NCBI GenBank assembly: GCA_036493475.1 | Contig: DASXPS010000217.1 | Location: 1-64,000 of the forward strand | DNA: 64,000 bases | Origin: Sporichthyaceae bacterium | GTDB lineage: Bacteria > Actinomycetota > Actinomycetes > Sporichthyales > Sporichthyaceae | Reading direction: 5' to 3' | Shown here: one piece after another, positions 33,259 to 41,376 of the stretch | Layout of the letters: every line of letters starts with the position of its first letter | How positions within the stretch are numbered: the stretch's first letter is position 1 | The notes under the pieces: model-generated | Database searches by the model: none | Seen by the model: only the letters and a program-made list of their open reading frames with translations | Told to the model about the DNA's origin: nothing | Made by a program: the position numbers and the translations under genes

Positions 33259-33320
33259 CGCCCGCATCGGAAGGTCGGGCGATTTCGATCAACGTTCGGG
33301 CATCAGCAGCTATCCGAACG
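33259..33320. terminator. Two hairpins between the ABC permease and the unrecognised gene
   Basis: CGCCCG (33259-33264) pairs with CGGGCG (33276-33281) over an 11-nt loop, and CGTTCGG (33293-33299) pairs with CCGAACG (33314-33320) over a 14-nt loop. They lie in the gap between convergent genes and would serve as terminators, one for each direction. Confidence 0.5.
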
Positions 33321-33333
33321 GGTCCTCATACCC

Positions 33334-33759
33334 CTACGCGCTGTCGCCACCGAAGCAAGCGCCGAAGCGGTTCACGACGTCCTCGAAGCCGGCCAGGTCC
33401 AACCATTCGTTCCAGCCGGGCGACTCGTCGATGAAGCTGTCGCCCTCTCCCGACCAGTAGGTGAAGTCGCACCACCCGCCGGCATAGAGCACGAGGTGAC
33501 CTTCCTGGCGCCCGCGGCGCAGGGCGATCGCACACGAGTAGTCGCCGCGCACCGCCGAGCGATCAGTCGTCACGGCATTCACCGTGGTTTGACCATCTGC
33601 CCAAGTAATTGGTCCTACGGACAGGCCTAACAAGCGCCAAGTCTCCGCGTGACGTGCGAGCAGGCCGGCTGCGGCGTCAAGGTCGATCACCGCGTCCACA
33701 TCCGCAGCCTGCCACGGCAAGAAGCTGGCACAGGTATCGCTGCGCTTTTCCCTGGACAC
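33334..33759 (-). CDS. Unrecognised protein, 141 aa (accessory island)
   Basis: I do not recognise a family. The protein has an N-terminal helix region (DVDAVIDLDAAAGLLARH), a central set of probable beta strands (ITWADGQTTVNAVTT, GHLVLYAGG) and a Trp/Tyr/Asp-rich C-terminal part (WCDFTYWSGEGDSF and ESPGWNEWLDLAGFED). Small acidic Trp-rich proteins of this look include immunity proteins, but that is only a resemblance. The start is a GTG without a clear ribosome site, so it may be wrong. A 12-bp repeat lies at its 5' end and again in the permease tail. Base composition looks slightly less GC-rich than its neighbours. Confidence 0.55.
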   Translation of the reverse strand: MSREKRSDTCASFLPWQAADVDAVIDLDAAAGLLARHAETWRLLGLSVGPITWADGQTTVNAVTTDRSAVRGDYSCAIALRRGRQEGHLVLYAGGWCDFTYWSGEGDSFIDESPGWNEWLDLAGFEDVVNRFGACFGGDSA

Positions 33760-33780
33760 CGCCCGTATCTAGGCCCGCGC

Positions 33781-33861
33781 AACAGGTGGGCAAGGTTGAA
33801 ACGCGAGTGACCGCCTCGCGCCGTAAGTCGCCACATCCTTTTCAACTCGTCCCGTCAGTGG
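33781..33861. repeat. Palindromic element, copy 1
   Basis: GGTGGGCAAGGTTGAAACGC at 33786 onward faces CCTTTTCAACTCGTCCCGTC at 33837-33856, giving an imperfect inverted repeat. It shares the 22-nt stretch at 33788-33809 exactly with copy 2 (34777-34798). The right arm overlaps the stop of the DUF559-type gene, so it probably works as that gene's terminator as well as being a dispersed repeat. Confidence 0.7.
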
Positions 33862-34700
33862 TGTCGTGGCCCGAGGCTGAGCACCCGCGCCACCTGCTCC
33901 AGGACCCAACCCGGCCGGAAGCGGACGTCCTCCCAGGTGAAGCGCAGCAGCACGTAGCCGTGTGCCGCCAGGGCATTGAGGCGTCCGCGGTCCTGACGGT
34001 AGGCCTGTCGGTCGGAGTGGAACTCGAAGCCGTCCGCCTCGACGACCAGCCATCCGTCGAGCACGAAGTCCACGGGTGCGACGACGCCCGGGATGCGCAC
34101 TTGGCTGCGCAACTCGCAATCGAGGATGGTGAGGATGAGTCGAAGAACGGACTCCAGCGGCGATGCGGCGAGTTCGTCGGCGAATCGCACCGCGCGCCGC
34201 AGCGCTGCGGCGCCATGACCACGCGCCGCGTCGGCTGCTGTCTGCAGCGGTCCGCGTCGCACCATGCCGCCGTGCAGCGCTGCATCCATCACGACAAGGG
34301 CTTCGGGCAGTGGCATGATGCGGGCGCAATCGAGCACGGTACGCAGCGTGGCCGTCAGGGGTCGGAACGGATCTATTTCGGCAGGGCACAGGCGCGCTCG
34401 GTGGATCCGGACACCGGGTTGGGGTGAGTGGCTGCCCGCCGCGACGGTGACGTCCAACGTCGGGTCCGGTCGCCACGACCCGAATCCATGTAGCAGGGCG
34501 GCGCTTCCGTGCGAAGCCACCCCACCCACGCGGGCAGCCGTCACCAGCGCTGCCGGGGCGTCCGGCAACGCGAAAGTGCCGCGGGCGATGACGAGTTCCG
34601 GCCCGGCGGATCGCAACACGTGCGCCGACACCCCGAGGCCGCGCAGGGTTTTCCATCGGGCCGCCCCGCCGCACTTCTGCAGTGCCACATCGAGATCCAC
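33855..34700 (-). CDS. DUF559 / Vsr-like endonuclease-fold protein with AbiEi-like N-terminus
   Basis: This 281-aa protein has an N-terminal region resembling AbiEi-type antitoxin or transcriptional regulator domains (GLGVSAHVLRSAG, VASHGSAALLHGFGSW) and a C-terminal DUF559-like fold (FVLDGWLVVEADGFEFHSDRQAYRQDRGR, then NALAAHGYVLLRFTWEDV), the pattern of Vsr-like or PD-(D/E)xK endonucleases, with D/E/D residues present. No toxin partner lies next to it. Proteins of this kind are common and variable in actinobacteria; the role is unknown. It is bracketed by palindromic elements. GTG 34700 has no clear ribosome site. Confidence 0.75.
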   Translation of the reverse strand: MDLDVALQKCGGAARWKTLRGLGVSAHVLRSAGPELVIARGTFALPDAPAALVTAARVGGVASHGSAALLHGFGSWRPDPTLDVTVAAGSHSPQPGVRIHRARLCPAEIDPFRPLTATLRTVLDCARIMPLPEALVVMDAALHGGMVRRGPLQTAADAARGHGAAALRRAVRFADELAASPLESVLRLILTILDCELRSQVRIPGVVAPVDFVLDGWLVVEADGFEFHSDRQAYRQDRGRLNALAAHGYVLLRFTWEDVRFRPGWVLEQVARVLSLGPRHH

Positions 34701-34767
34701 GATGGCAATCTGGCGGGTAGTGGGGCGGGTCGGAGGAGATTCGGCGGCGCTGTGGATAAGCGGCGAA

Positions 34768-34855
34768 ACAACTGCTGGGCAAGGTTGAAACGCGAGTGGC
34801 GGCGCCCTCGGCGTGTCCCGTCACTCTGTTTTCAACCTTGCCCTCCAGTGGTTGG
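34768..34855. repeat. Palindromic element, copy 2
   Basis: The left part (ACTGCTGGGCAAGGTTGAAA, from 34771) and the right part (TTTTCAACCTTGCCCTCCAG, 34829-34848) form inverted arms of about 34 nt, of which about 25 pair, with a loop around 34803-34817. It ends 3 bases before the glpK stop and so should terminate glpK. The left-arm core is identical over 22 nt to copy 1, and the two copies sit about 1 kb apart in the same orientation around one gene. Confidence 0.75.
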
Positions 34856-34857
34856 AC

Positions 34858-36339
34858 TCAGCCGAGCCCGGCCCATCCGCGCGACCGCTGGACCGCGACC
34901 TGCCAGCGGCGGTATGCCGCGTCGTCGCGGGGGCCCGGTTCGAAGCGGCGGTCCAGGCGCCAGGTGTCGGCCAGGGTGGCCGGGTCCGGCCAGACGCCGG
35001 CACCCAACCCGGCCAGGAACGCGGCGCCCAACCCGGTGGTCTCCAGTACCTCGGGGCGTTCCACCGGGATCTGCAACTGGTCGGCCTGTACCTGACAGAG
35101 GAACCCGTTGGCGCTGGCTCCGCCGTCCACGGTGAGCATCGGGATGGTCAGTCCGGCGTCGGCGGTCATCACGTCCACCACGTCACGCACCTGGAAGGCA
35201 ATGGCCTCCAGGGTGGCCCGGGCCAGGTGTGCGGGGGTGGTGCCCCGGGTCAGGCCGAACATGGCGCCGCGAGCCTCGGGGTCCCAGTGCGGGGCACCCA
35301 GGCCGGTGAGCGCGGGCACGAACACCACGCCGCCGGTGTCCGGTACGGAGGTGGCCAACTTCTCGGTTTGCGCCGCGAGTTCGATCAGGCCCAGCCCGTC
35401 GCGCAGCCACTGCACCGCGGCGCCGGTGACGAAGATGGCGCCCTCCAGCGCGTAGGTCAGGGCACCGTGCGGCGCCTGCCAGGCCACCGTGGTGAGCAAC
35501 CCGGCGCTGGACCGGATGAGCTGCGTACCGGTGTTGATGAGGATGAACGAGCCGGTGCCATAGGTGCATTTGGAGTCGCCGGGGGAGTAGCAGGCCTGGC
35601 CGAACAATGCCGCCTGTTGGTCCCCGGCCACCCCGGTGACCGGGAGGCTCAGGCCCAGGAAGGCGTCGGGGTCGGTGCGGCCGAACTCGCCCCAGGACGG
35701 GCGCACGGCGGGCAGGGCGTCCATGGGCACCTGCAACAGCTCGCACAACTCCTGCGACCAGGCGCCCGCGGTGATGTCGTAGAGCAGTGTGCGGGAGGCG
35801 TTGGAGGCGTCAGTAGCGTGCACCTGACCTCCCGTCAGCCGGGCGATCAGGTAGGCGTCCACGGTGCCGACCGCGACCTCGCCCGCGCGCACCCCCGCCC
35901 ACGCCGGGTCGTGCTCGGCCAGCCAGGAGAGCTTGGTGCCGGTGAAGTACGGGTCCAGCCGCAGCCCGGTGAGCTCGGCGACCCGCGGTTCGTGCCCGGC
36001 CTCGATCAGCCGTTCGCAGATCGCCGTGGTGCGCCGGTCCTGCCACACCAGCGCTTTGCGCGGGGAGCGCAGCGTGCGGCGGTCCCAGAGCACCGCGGTC
36101 TCCCGTTGGTTGGTGATGCCGATGCACGTCACCGGCGCGGCGTCGGCGGCGGAGTCCAGCGCGGTCCGGCAGGCGGCCAGCGTGGCCTGCCAGATCTCCT
36201 CGGCGTCGTGCTCCACCCAGCCCGACGCGGGGAAGTACTGGGGGAATTCCTGATACCCCCGCCCGACCACCCTGGCGGTCTCGTCGACCACCAGCGCAGT
36301 GATTCCGGTGGTCCCGGCGTCGATGGCGAGAATGCTCAT
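34858..36339 (-). CDS. glpK: Glycerol kinase
   Basis: This 493-aa FGGY kinase phosphorylates glycerol to glycerol 3-phosphate. It has the N-terminal ATP-phosphate loop AIDAGTTGITALV, the glycerol-binding NQRETAVLWDRRT, YFTGTKLSWL, the ADP-site TYGTGSFILIN, and the C-terminal VDGGASANGFL FGGY signature region. Length is normal (about 500). Its ATG faces a methyltransferase start across 23 bp. A palindromic element right after the stop probably ends the transcript. No glpF or glpD is adjacent. Confidence 0.95.
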   Translation of the reverse strand: MSILAIDAGTTGITALVVDETARVVGRGYQEFPQYFPASGWVEHDAEEIWQATLAACRTALDSAADAAPVTCIGITNQRETAVLWDRRTLRSPRKALVWQDRRTTAICERLIEAGHEPRVAELTGLRLDPYFTGTKLSWLAEHDPAWAGVRAGEVAVGTVDAYLIARLTGGQVHATDASNASRTLLYDITAGAWSQELCELLQVPMDALPAVRPSWGEFGRTDPDAFLGLSLPVTGVAGDQQAALFGQACYSPGDSKCTYGTGSFILINTGTQLIRSSAGLLTTVAWQAPHGALTYALEGAIFVTGAAVQWLRDGLGLIELAAQTEKLATSVPDTGGVVFVPALTGLGAPHWDPEARGAMFGLTRGTTPAHLARATLEAIAFQVRDVVDVMTADAGLTIPMLTVDGGASANGFLCQVQADQLQIPVERPEVLETTGLGAAFLAGLGAGVWPDPATLADTWRLDRRFEPGPRDDAAYRRWQVAVQRSRGWAGLG

Positions 36340-36350
36340 GCCCCGGACTC

Positions 36351-36356
36351 TAGGGT
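36351..36356 (+). promoter_or_regulatory. -10 box of the methyltransferase gene, leaderless
   Basis: TAGGGT is 6 nt before the ATG at 36363, with no Shine-Dalgarno. The glpK start is only 23 bp away on the other strand, so the two promoters overlap each other's 5' ends. Confidence 0.5.
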
Positions 36357-36362
36357 TGGACC

Positions 36363-37121
36363 ATGACCGACGTGGCGAACGCCCGTCGCCGGCTCCGCAC
36401 GGCGGTGGTGTGGGACGGGCTGCGGGCCGCGCTGGACGCGCGGCTGCCCGGCCGGGAGGCCCTCGAGGTACTGGACGTCGGCGGGGGCACCGGCGGCTTT
36501 GCGGTACCCCTGGCGCAGGCCGGGCACGCGGTCACCGTGCTGGACCCGAACCCGGACGCGCTGGCCGCGCTGGAGCGACGCGCAGCCGAGGCCGGGGTCG
36601 GCGACCGGGTGCGGTGGCTGCAGGCCGACGCTGCGGACCTCTCCGGTCTGATCGCGGCCGGTTCCTGCGACCTGGTGCTCTGCCATGGGGTGCTCGAGCA
36701 CGTGGACGACCCGACCGCGGTGCTCAAGGCGGTGGCCGGGGTGCTGCGCCCGGACGGCGTGGTGAGCGTCCTGGTGGCCAACCCGAACGGAGCCGCGCTG
36801 GCCCGGGCCGCGGCCGGTCACCTGGACCAGGCCCGCGCCGTGCTGGCGGACCCGGCGGGCCGGTGGGGGGAGCGGGACCCGCTGCCGCGGCGGTTCACCG
36901 CCGGGCAGGCCGCAGCGCTGTTTGCGGCGGCGGGGCTGACGGTGTTCGCCACCCACGGCGTGCGGGTGTGCGTGGACCTGGTGCCGGGCGGTGTGGTGGA
37001 GGGCGAACCGGAGGCCATAGAGGCGTTGTTGGCGCTGGAAGCGGTGCTTGCCGAGCACCCCGATTTCCACGCCGTGGCCGGTCAACTGCACCTGTTGGCG
37101 ACCGGCTTGCCCGGCTCGTGA
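36363..37121 (+). CDS. Class I SAM-dependent methyltransferase
   Basis: This 252-aa protein has the Rossmann motifs of the family: EVLDVGGGTGGFAVPLAQ (motif I), VLDPNPDALAAL (motif II), CDLVLCHGVLEHVDDP (motif IV) and LRPDGVVSVLV (motif VI). The FLEH/VLEHV pattern recalls UbiG- or UbiE-like enzymes. The acceptor cannot be told; no biosynthetic cluster surrounds it. I recall actinobacterial mraZ neighbourhoods containing such a gene beside DUF3040, so its location is probably ancestral. Confidence 0.9.
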   Translation: MTDVANARRRLRTAVVWDGLRAALDARLPGREALEVLDVGGGTGGFAVPLAQAGHAVTVLDPNPDALAALERRAAEAGVGDRVRWLQADAADLSGLIAAGSCDLVLCHGVLEHVDDPTAVLKAVAGVLRPDGVVSVLVANPNGAALARAAAGHLDQARAVLADPAGRWGERDPLPRRFTAGQAAALFAAAGLTVFATHGVRVCVDLVPGGVVEGEPEAIEALLALEAVLAEHPDFHAVAGQLHLLATGLPGS

Positions 37122-37163
37122 CGAATGCCCGGGCTCGGCTGGGGCATCTGTTAGTCAGGTCGG

Positions 37164-37193
37164 GTTACATGCACGCGGTTGCTTGCTTATCCT
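37164..37193 (+). promoter_or_regulatory. Promoter of the DUF3040 gene
   Basis: GTTACA (37164-37169), an 18-bp spacer and TATCCT (37188-37193) form a plausible promoter 57 nt before GTG 37251, which itself has GGAGG at 37241-37245. Confidence 0.45.
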
Positions 37194-37250
37194 GAGTGGG
37201 GAAGGGTCCGGTCTGGCGCAGGGGCGCGCGGCCGGAAGAAGGAGGTCTCC

Positions 37251-37643
37251 GTGCCGCTCTCCGACCACGAGCAACGTCTGCTGGAGCAGATGGAGCGGGC
37301 CCTCTATGCCGAGGACCCGAAGTTCGTGTCGTCGTTGCGCGGGACCGATCTGCGTAGCCACTACCGCCGGCGCGCCGTGCAGTCGGCGGCGGGATTTGTG
37401 CTCGGCGTGGGCATGCTGATGGCCGGCGTCATCGTCCGCGGCCCGATGATCGCGGTCAGCGTGCTCGGTTTCGTGCTGATGCTGGCCTCCGCCCTGTTCG
37501 CGGTGTCCAGCTGGCGCAAGGTTTCCACCGGCGCCGAGACCCCGCGCCCGGTCCCCGGCCGGACCGCCAAGCGGCCCGTCAAGCGCAGCGTCTCCGACCG
37601 CTTCGAGGACCGGTGGCGCAAGCGCCGCGAGGGCGGCCAGTAG
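37251..37643 (+). CDS. DUF3040 membrane protein
   Basis: This 130-aa protein starts MPLSDHEQRLLEQMERALYAEDPKF, the conserved actinobacterial DUF3040 N-terminus, and has two membrane helices (about 42-60 and 66-85) and a basic C-terminal tail (RDxxRKRR-like). I recall that the family lies beside mraZ and the division cluster in many actinobacteria, but the function is unknown. GTG 37251 has GGAGG 5 nt upstream. It converges on the transglutaminase gene with 7 bp between. Confidence 0.9.
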   Translation: MPLSDHEQRLLEQMERALYAEDPKFVSSLRGTDLRSHYRRRAVQSAAGFVLGVGMLMAGVIVRGPMIAVSVLGFVLMLASALFAVSSWRKVSTGAETPRPVPGRTAKRPVKRSVSDRFEDRWRKRREGGQ

Positions 37644-37650
37644 CTGCCTG

Positions 37651-40068
37651 CTAGCCCTTGGCGCGCTGCGGACGCAGCGCCGCCCGCCGAGTGGCGACGG
37701 CTTTGGCCAGCCGCTCCACGCCGGCGCGCACGGTGAACCAGATCGAGGCCGGGGCCACCACGGCCAGGAACCGCCGCCACTCACCGGCCGCCACCCCGAG
37801 CTGGGTGGACACCACCAGCACCGCGGTGCGCATCCGGGCCGGGTCCACCCCGGCCGGCACGTCGCGGGCGTAGCGGCTGCGCTCCACCGCACTACTGAGC
37901 AGGCCGAGTGCGGCGACTCCCTCCACGGTCAGCCGACCCTCGGCGCTCACCTCGGCCAGCGTGCGGCGTGGGGTGCGCGCCGCCGGCCACAGGATGCCCA
38001 GGTCGACGGCGTCGTCGGCCAGCTCGCGCCAGGCGATCTCGGCCACCTCGGATCCCGACCGCGATCTGCCCGCCACCGCCCAACGGCGCCGCCGGATGAG
38101 CACCCGCAGCACGGCGGGTGCGGCCAGCAACACGAGCAGGCCGAGGCCGGCGAGTTCCCACTTCCACCACCGCTTCCACCAGACGGCGGGGATGTCCTCA
38201 CAGATCTGGGTGTTCTTGTTCAAGCGAGTGCCGGGGTCGCAGGCATCCGAGCCCGGCGCCTGGTCGGGCTGGCCACCACCGTCGCCCAGCCCGGCCCCGC
38301 CGCCCACGGGGGTCGCGTCCTGCGGCTGGGAGGTCGGCTCGTCGCTCTGGTTGTCGTCCTGCGGGTCCTGCACGCCCCGGCCGGTCACCGGCAGCCAACT
38401 CGGTGCGCTGGGATTGGAATTGGCCGAGCCGGGCGTCGGCTCGAACCGCGTCCAGCCCAGGTTCGGAATCCACAACTCCGGCCAAGCGTGTGCGTCGTAG
38501 GCACTGATGGTCCGGCTCAGCCCGTCGGCGGCCAGCCGCCCGGCGGTGAATCCGACGTTCACCCGGGCCGGCACGCCGAGCTGACGCGCCATCACCGCCA
38601 TGGTCGCGGCGAACTGTTCGCAGTAACCGCGCCGGTCGCGCAGGAAGTCGACCAGCGCGCCGTTGCCGCTGCCCGGCGCGGTGCGTAGGTCGTAGGTGAA
38701 GTTGCCCGGTTGCCGGAACCACGCCTGCAGCGCGGCACCGATCTCCAGGGCGTTGTTCGCGCCCTTGGTCTCTCGTAACGCGGTGTCCTTGACCAGCGCG
38801 GGCAGGTTGGCCGGCAGTTGCAGGTAGCTCTGCAGGTACGCGCTGCTGGGCGGGGTGTTCGCGATGTCCCTCTTGGTCGGTGCGAGGTCGAGGCTCTGCA
38901 CGCTCCAGTGCAGACCGGAGATCTGCTTGCGGCCCTTGTGGCTGACCACGTTGTCGGTCAGGTCGTCCAGCCGCCACTCGCCGGTCAGGGTCAGCTTGGT
39001 GGGCGGGAACGGCATCGGCAGGTAGTCCGACTGCAGCGAGGCGTCGGCGGTGAGCTCGGTGACCACGGGGCTGGTGGCCACCGCGGGGGACAGGCCCGCC
39101 ACCTCCGGCAAGTTGTTGAACGCGTGCACTTCGCGGCGTGCCGCCTTCCACTCCACGCCGTCGAACTCATCGAGGGTCACCGTGCGCAGGTACACCTCGC
39201 TGGGGTGCGCGGAGGTGGTGCGCAGGGTGAGCAGGTCCACGTCGGCGGACCGCACCAGGTCCCGGCGCATCGTCACCAACGGGTTCAGGGTGGAGATCGT
39301 CTTGCCCTTGGCATCGCCGACGCCCTTGGCGCCGAACACGCCGTGCGTCAGCCGTGGTGCCGCGGCGGGTATGACCACGGACAACGAGAGCACGGTGACC
39401 CCGATGCGGCGGCTCATCCGGGACATCTGGTTGGGACCGCGACCGACCGGGCCGGCCTCGGTGCGCCCACCGATGGGCACGCCCCAGCCGAGCAACCGGT
39501 CCCGGCTGTCCGCGGCCAGCAGCAACAGGAAGGCCACCGCCGGCGCCAGGAACAACCAGGCGGACACCTCGTCCGGGCGCACCGAGACCGGCACCACATA
39601 CAGGGCCAGCAACGGCAGCCCGGCCAACGCGGTCTGCCGATAGCTCGCGGCCAGCATGTCCACCAGCAGCGCGGCGGCGGCCACCCCGCTCACCGCAATG
39701 AACGTGATCTCCGGGGTGGGGGTGACCGGCGGGACGATCCGGTCGAATTGGTCGAAGCCGCCGGTCCACATCTGGCGGATCCGGTCGAGAGTCTCGTGGG
39801 TGGGCAGGAACCCGTCACGCGCCTGGTCGGAAACGAAGGCGACGACCAGATAGATAGACCCCGCCGCCGCCTGGATCAGCGGGAGCAGCGCCCGGGGCAC
39901 TCGGGCCGCGCGCCCGGCCGCGCCGAGCACCGCGATCACGGTGGCCACCCCGGCCGCGCGCACGAACCAGTCCCGACCGTGCAGCACGGCGAACAGCGAC
40001 GCGGAGGCCGCCAGGGTGGCCAGCCAGCCGGCGAGGCAACGGCGCAGCTCTGCGCCCTGGCTGTTCAC
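37651..40068 (-). CDS. Transglutaminase-like membrane protein (DUF3488 type)
   Basis: This 805-aa protein has about five N-terminal membrane helices (about 15-215), an extracellular region of about 390 residues containing a transglutaminase-like core, one more helix (about 615-640) and a cytoplasmic C-terminal domain. The cysteine-protease-like triad is visible as Cys in RRGYCEQFAATMAVMA, His in SAYDAHAWPELW and Asp/Glu in LGWTRFEPTPG. It is the third gene of the MoxR-DUF58-transglutaminase set widespread in bacteria, probably acting on envelope proteins. GTG 40068 overlaps the DUF58 stop. Confidence 0.92.
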   Translation of the reverse strand: MNSQGAELRRCLAGWLATLAASASLFAVLHGRDWFVRAAGVATVIAVLGAAGRAARVPRALLPLIQAAAGSIYLVVAFVSDQARDGFLPTHETLDRIRQMWTGGFDQFDRIVPPVTPTPEITFIAVSGVAAAALLVDMLAASYRQTALAGLPLLALYVVPVSVRPDEVSAWLFLAPAVAFLLLLAADSRDRLLGWGVPIGGRTEAGPVGRGPNQMSRMSRRIGVTVLSLSVVIPAAAPRLTHGVFGAKGVGDAKGKTISTLNPLVTMRRDLVRSADVDLLTLRTTSAHPSEVYLRTVTLDEFDGVEWKAARREVHAFNNLPEVAGLSPAVATSPVVTELTADASLQSDYLPMPFPPTKLTLTGEWRLDDLTDNVVSHKGRKQISGLHWSVQSLDLAPTKRDIANTPPSSAYLQSYLQLPANLPALVKDTALRETKGANNALEIGAALQAWFRQPGNFTYDLRTAPGSGNGALVDFLRDRRGYCEQFAATMAVMARQLGVPARVNVGFTAGRLAADGLSRTISAYDAHAWPELWIPNLGWTRFEPTPGSANSNPSAPSWLPVTGRGVQDPQDDNQSDEPTSQPQDATPVGGGAGLGDGGGQPDQAPGSDACDPGTRLNKNTQICEDIPAVWWKRWWKWELAGLGLLVLLAAPAVLRVLIRRRRWAVAGRSRSGSEVAEIAWRELADDAVDLGILWPAARTPRRTLAEVSAEGRLTVEGVAALGLLSSAVERSRYARDVPAGVDPARMRTAVLVVSTQLGVAAGEWRRFLAVVAPASIWFTVRAGVERLAKAVATRRAALRPQRAKG

Positions 40069-41351
40069 GCCACCACCGAGTGGTCGATGCCGGGCGTGCC
40101 GCGCCGCGCGGCCAACGGCCACAGGTCGGGTAACCGGTCGCCGACCCGGACCGGGATCACCCGCCACCCGGCGTTGCGCAGCAGCGCCACGTTGTGTTCG
40201 AAGGCCGTCTCCGCGGCGGCGTCGGGGGCGAGCCCGATCCAGGTCTCGGTGCGCAGCAGCACCGCGATCGCGGTGGTGGTGCCCTGCCGGCGATGCGCCA
40301 GGTCGGCCGCGTCCTGGTCGCTGAGCGAGCCGAGCACGGCGATCACCAAGCTGTCGGTGCCCGCCCGGGCCAACGCCAGGCCGGCCTCGCGCAACGACGG
40401 GGTGTTGGTCGGCAGGAGCACGGCCAACGCGTCCAGCAGCAGACCTTCGACGTCGGGCAGCGGGGCGATCACGTCGGAGTTCAACCCGGCCAGGCCATCG
40501 CCGGTCTCGTTCATCACCCGCAACGTGAATTCGCGGCGGGTCAGATGCACGGCCAGCGACGCGGCCGCGGACACCCCCCATTCCAGCGAGGAGTTCCGCC
40601 CCTCGCCGTAATGCGCGCCGCCCCGGGCGTCCAACAGAATCGTCGCGCGGCTCTGTCGGGGGTGCTCCTCGCGGCGCACCATGAGCTCACCGCGGCGGGC
40701 AGTGGAGCGCCAGTGCACGCGGTGCAGCGCGTCGCCGTGCCGGTACTCGCGGGTGCCGATGTCGTCCTCGCCGGCCGACGGGATGGAGCTGGGATGGCTG
40801 TCGTTGCTGCCTGTCCACTCCCCGCCGAGCAGCACCACCGGCAGCGCTTCGACCACCGGGATCACGATCAGGTCATCGACGCCGGGGAAGGCGCGGGCGA
40901 CCTCGCACATCCCGAACGGGTCGGCCACCCGAAGGGTCAGCGGGCCGATGGGGTAGCGACCGCGGACCTGGCTGCGCACCTTGTAGAACACGTCGCGCTG
41001 CCCGCGCGGATCCAGCTGGTCGATGACGAACCGGGGCCGGGCGCTCATCCCGCGGGGCAGGGTGTCCTCGGCCAACAACAGTCCGGTGGGCACCAGCGAA
41101 CTGTTCTCCAGCCGCAGGGTGACCTTGGTTTCCTCGCCCGCCTGTACCCGACCCGGATCCACCGACCGGCTGCAGGTGACGGTGTGTTGGGTACGCCGCA
41201 CCACGATCATGCAGATGAACGGAAGAGTGAGCAGCAGCACCGAAACGCGCAACAGGTCCTGCTGACCGAGCACCAGCGCGCAGATCAACGCGGCGATGCC
41301 CGCGACGAGGAACGACCGACCGCGCACGGTCAGGCCGCGCAATGGCCTCAC
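40065..41351 (-). CDS. DUF58 / vWA-like protein of the MoxR operon
   Basis: This 428-aa protein has two N-terminal membrane helices, an Ig-like segment (about 60-160) and the DUF58 core GTREYRHGDALHRVHWRSTA followed by a von Willebrand-like fold (ATILLDARGGAHYGE). It should be a partner of the MoxR ATPase upstream and the transglutaminase downstream. It overlaps the latter by 4 nt (GTGA) and lies 25 bp after moxR. GTG 41351 starts just before the first helix. Confidence 0.9.
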   Translation of the reverse strand: MRPLRGLTVRGRSFLVAGIAALICALVLGQQDLLRVSVLLLTLPFICMIVVRRTQHTVTCSRSVDPGRVQAGEETKVTLRLENSSLVPTGLLLAEDTLPRGMSARPRFVIDQLDPRGQRDVFYKVRSQVRGRYPIGPLTLRVADPFGMCEVARAFPGVDDLIVIPVVEALPVVLLGGEWTGSNDSHPSSIPSAGEDDIGTREYRHGDALHRVHWRSTARRGELMVRREEHPRQSRATILLDARGGAHYGEGRNSSLEWGVSAAASLAVHLTRREFTLRVMNETGDGLAGLNSDVIAPLPDVEGLLLDALAVLLPTNTPSLREAGLALARAGTDSLVIAVLGSLSDQDAADLAHRRQGTTTAIAVLLRTETWIGLAPDAAAETAFEHNVALLRNAGWRVIPVRVGDRLPDLWPLAARRGTPGIDHSVVA

Positions 41352-41376
41352 CCTCGAGGATCCATCTGATGGGCCG

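Noticed and set aside
33855-34700. Calling the DUF559-type gene an AbiE antitoxin
   Set aside because: No AbiEii nucleotidyltransferase toxin gene is adjacent, and the C-terminal part is endonuclease-like.
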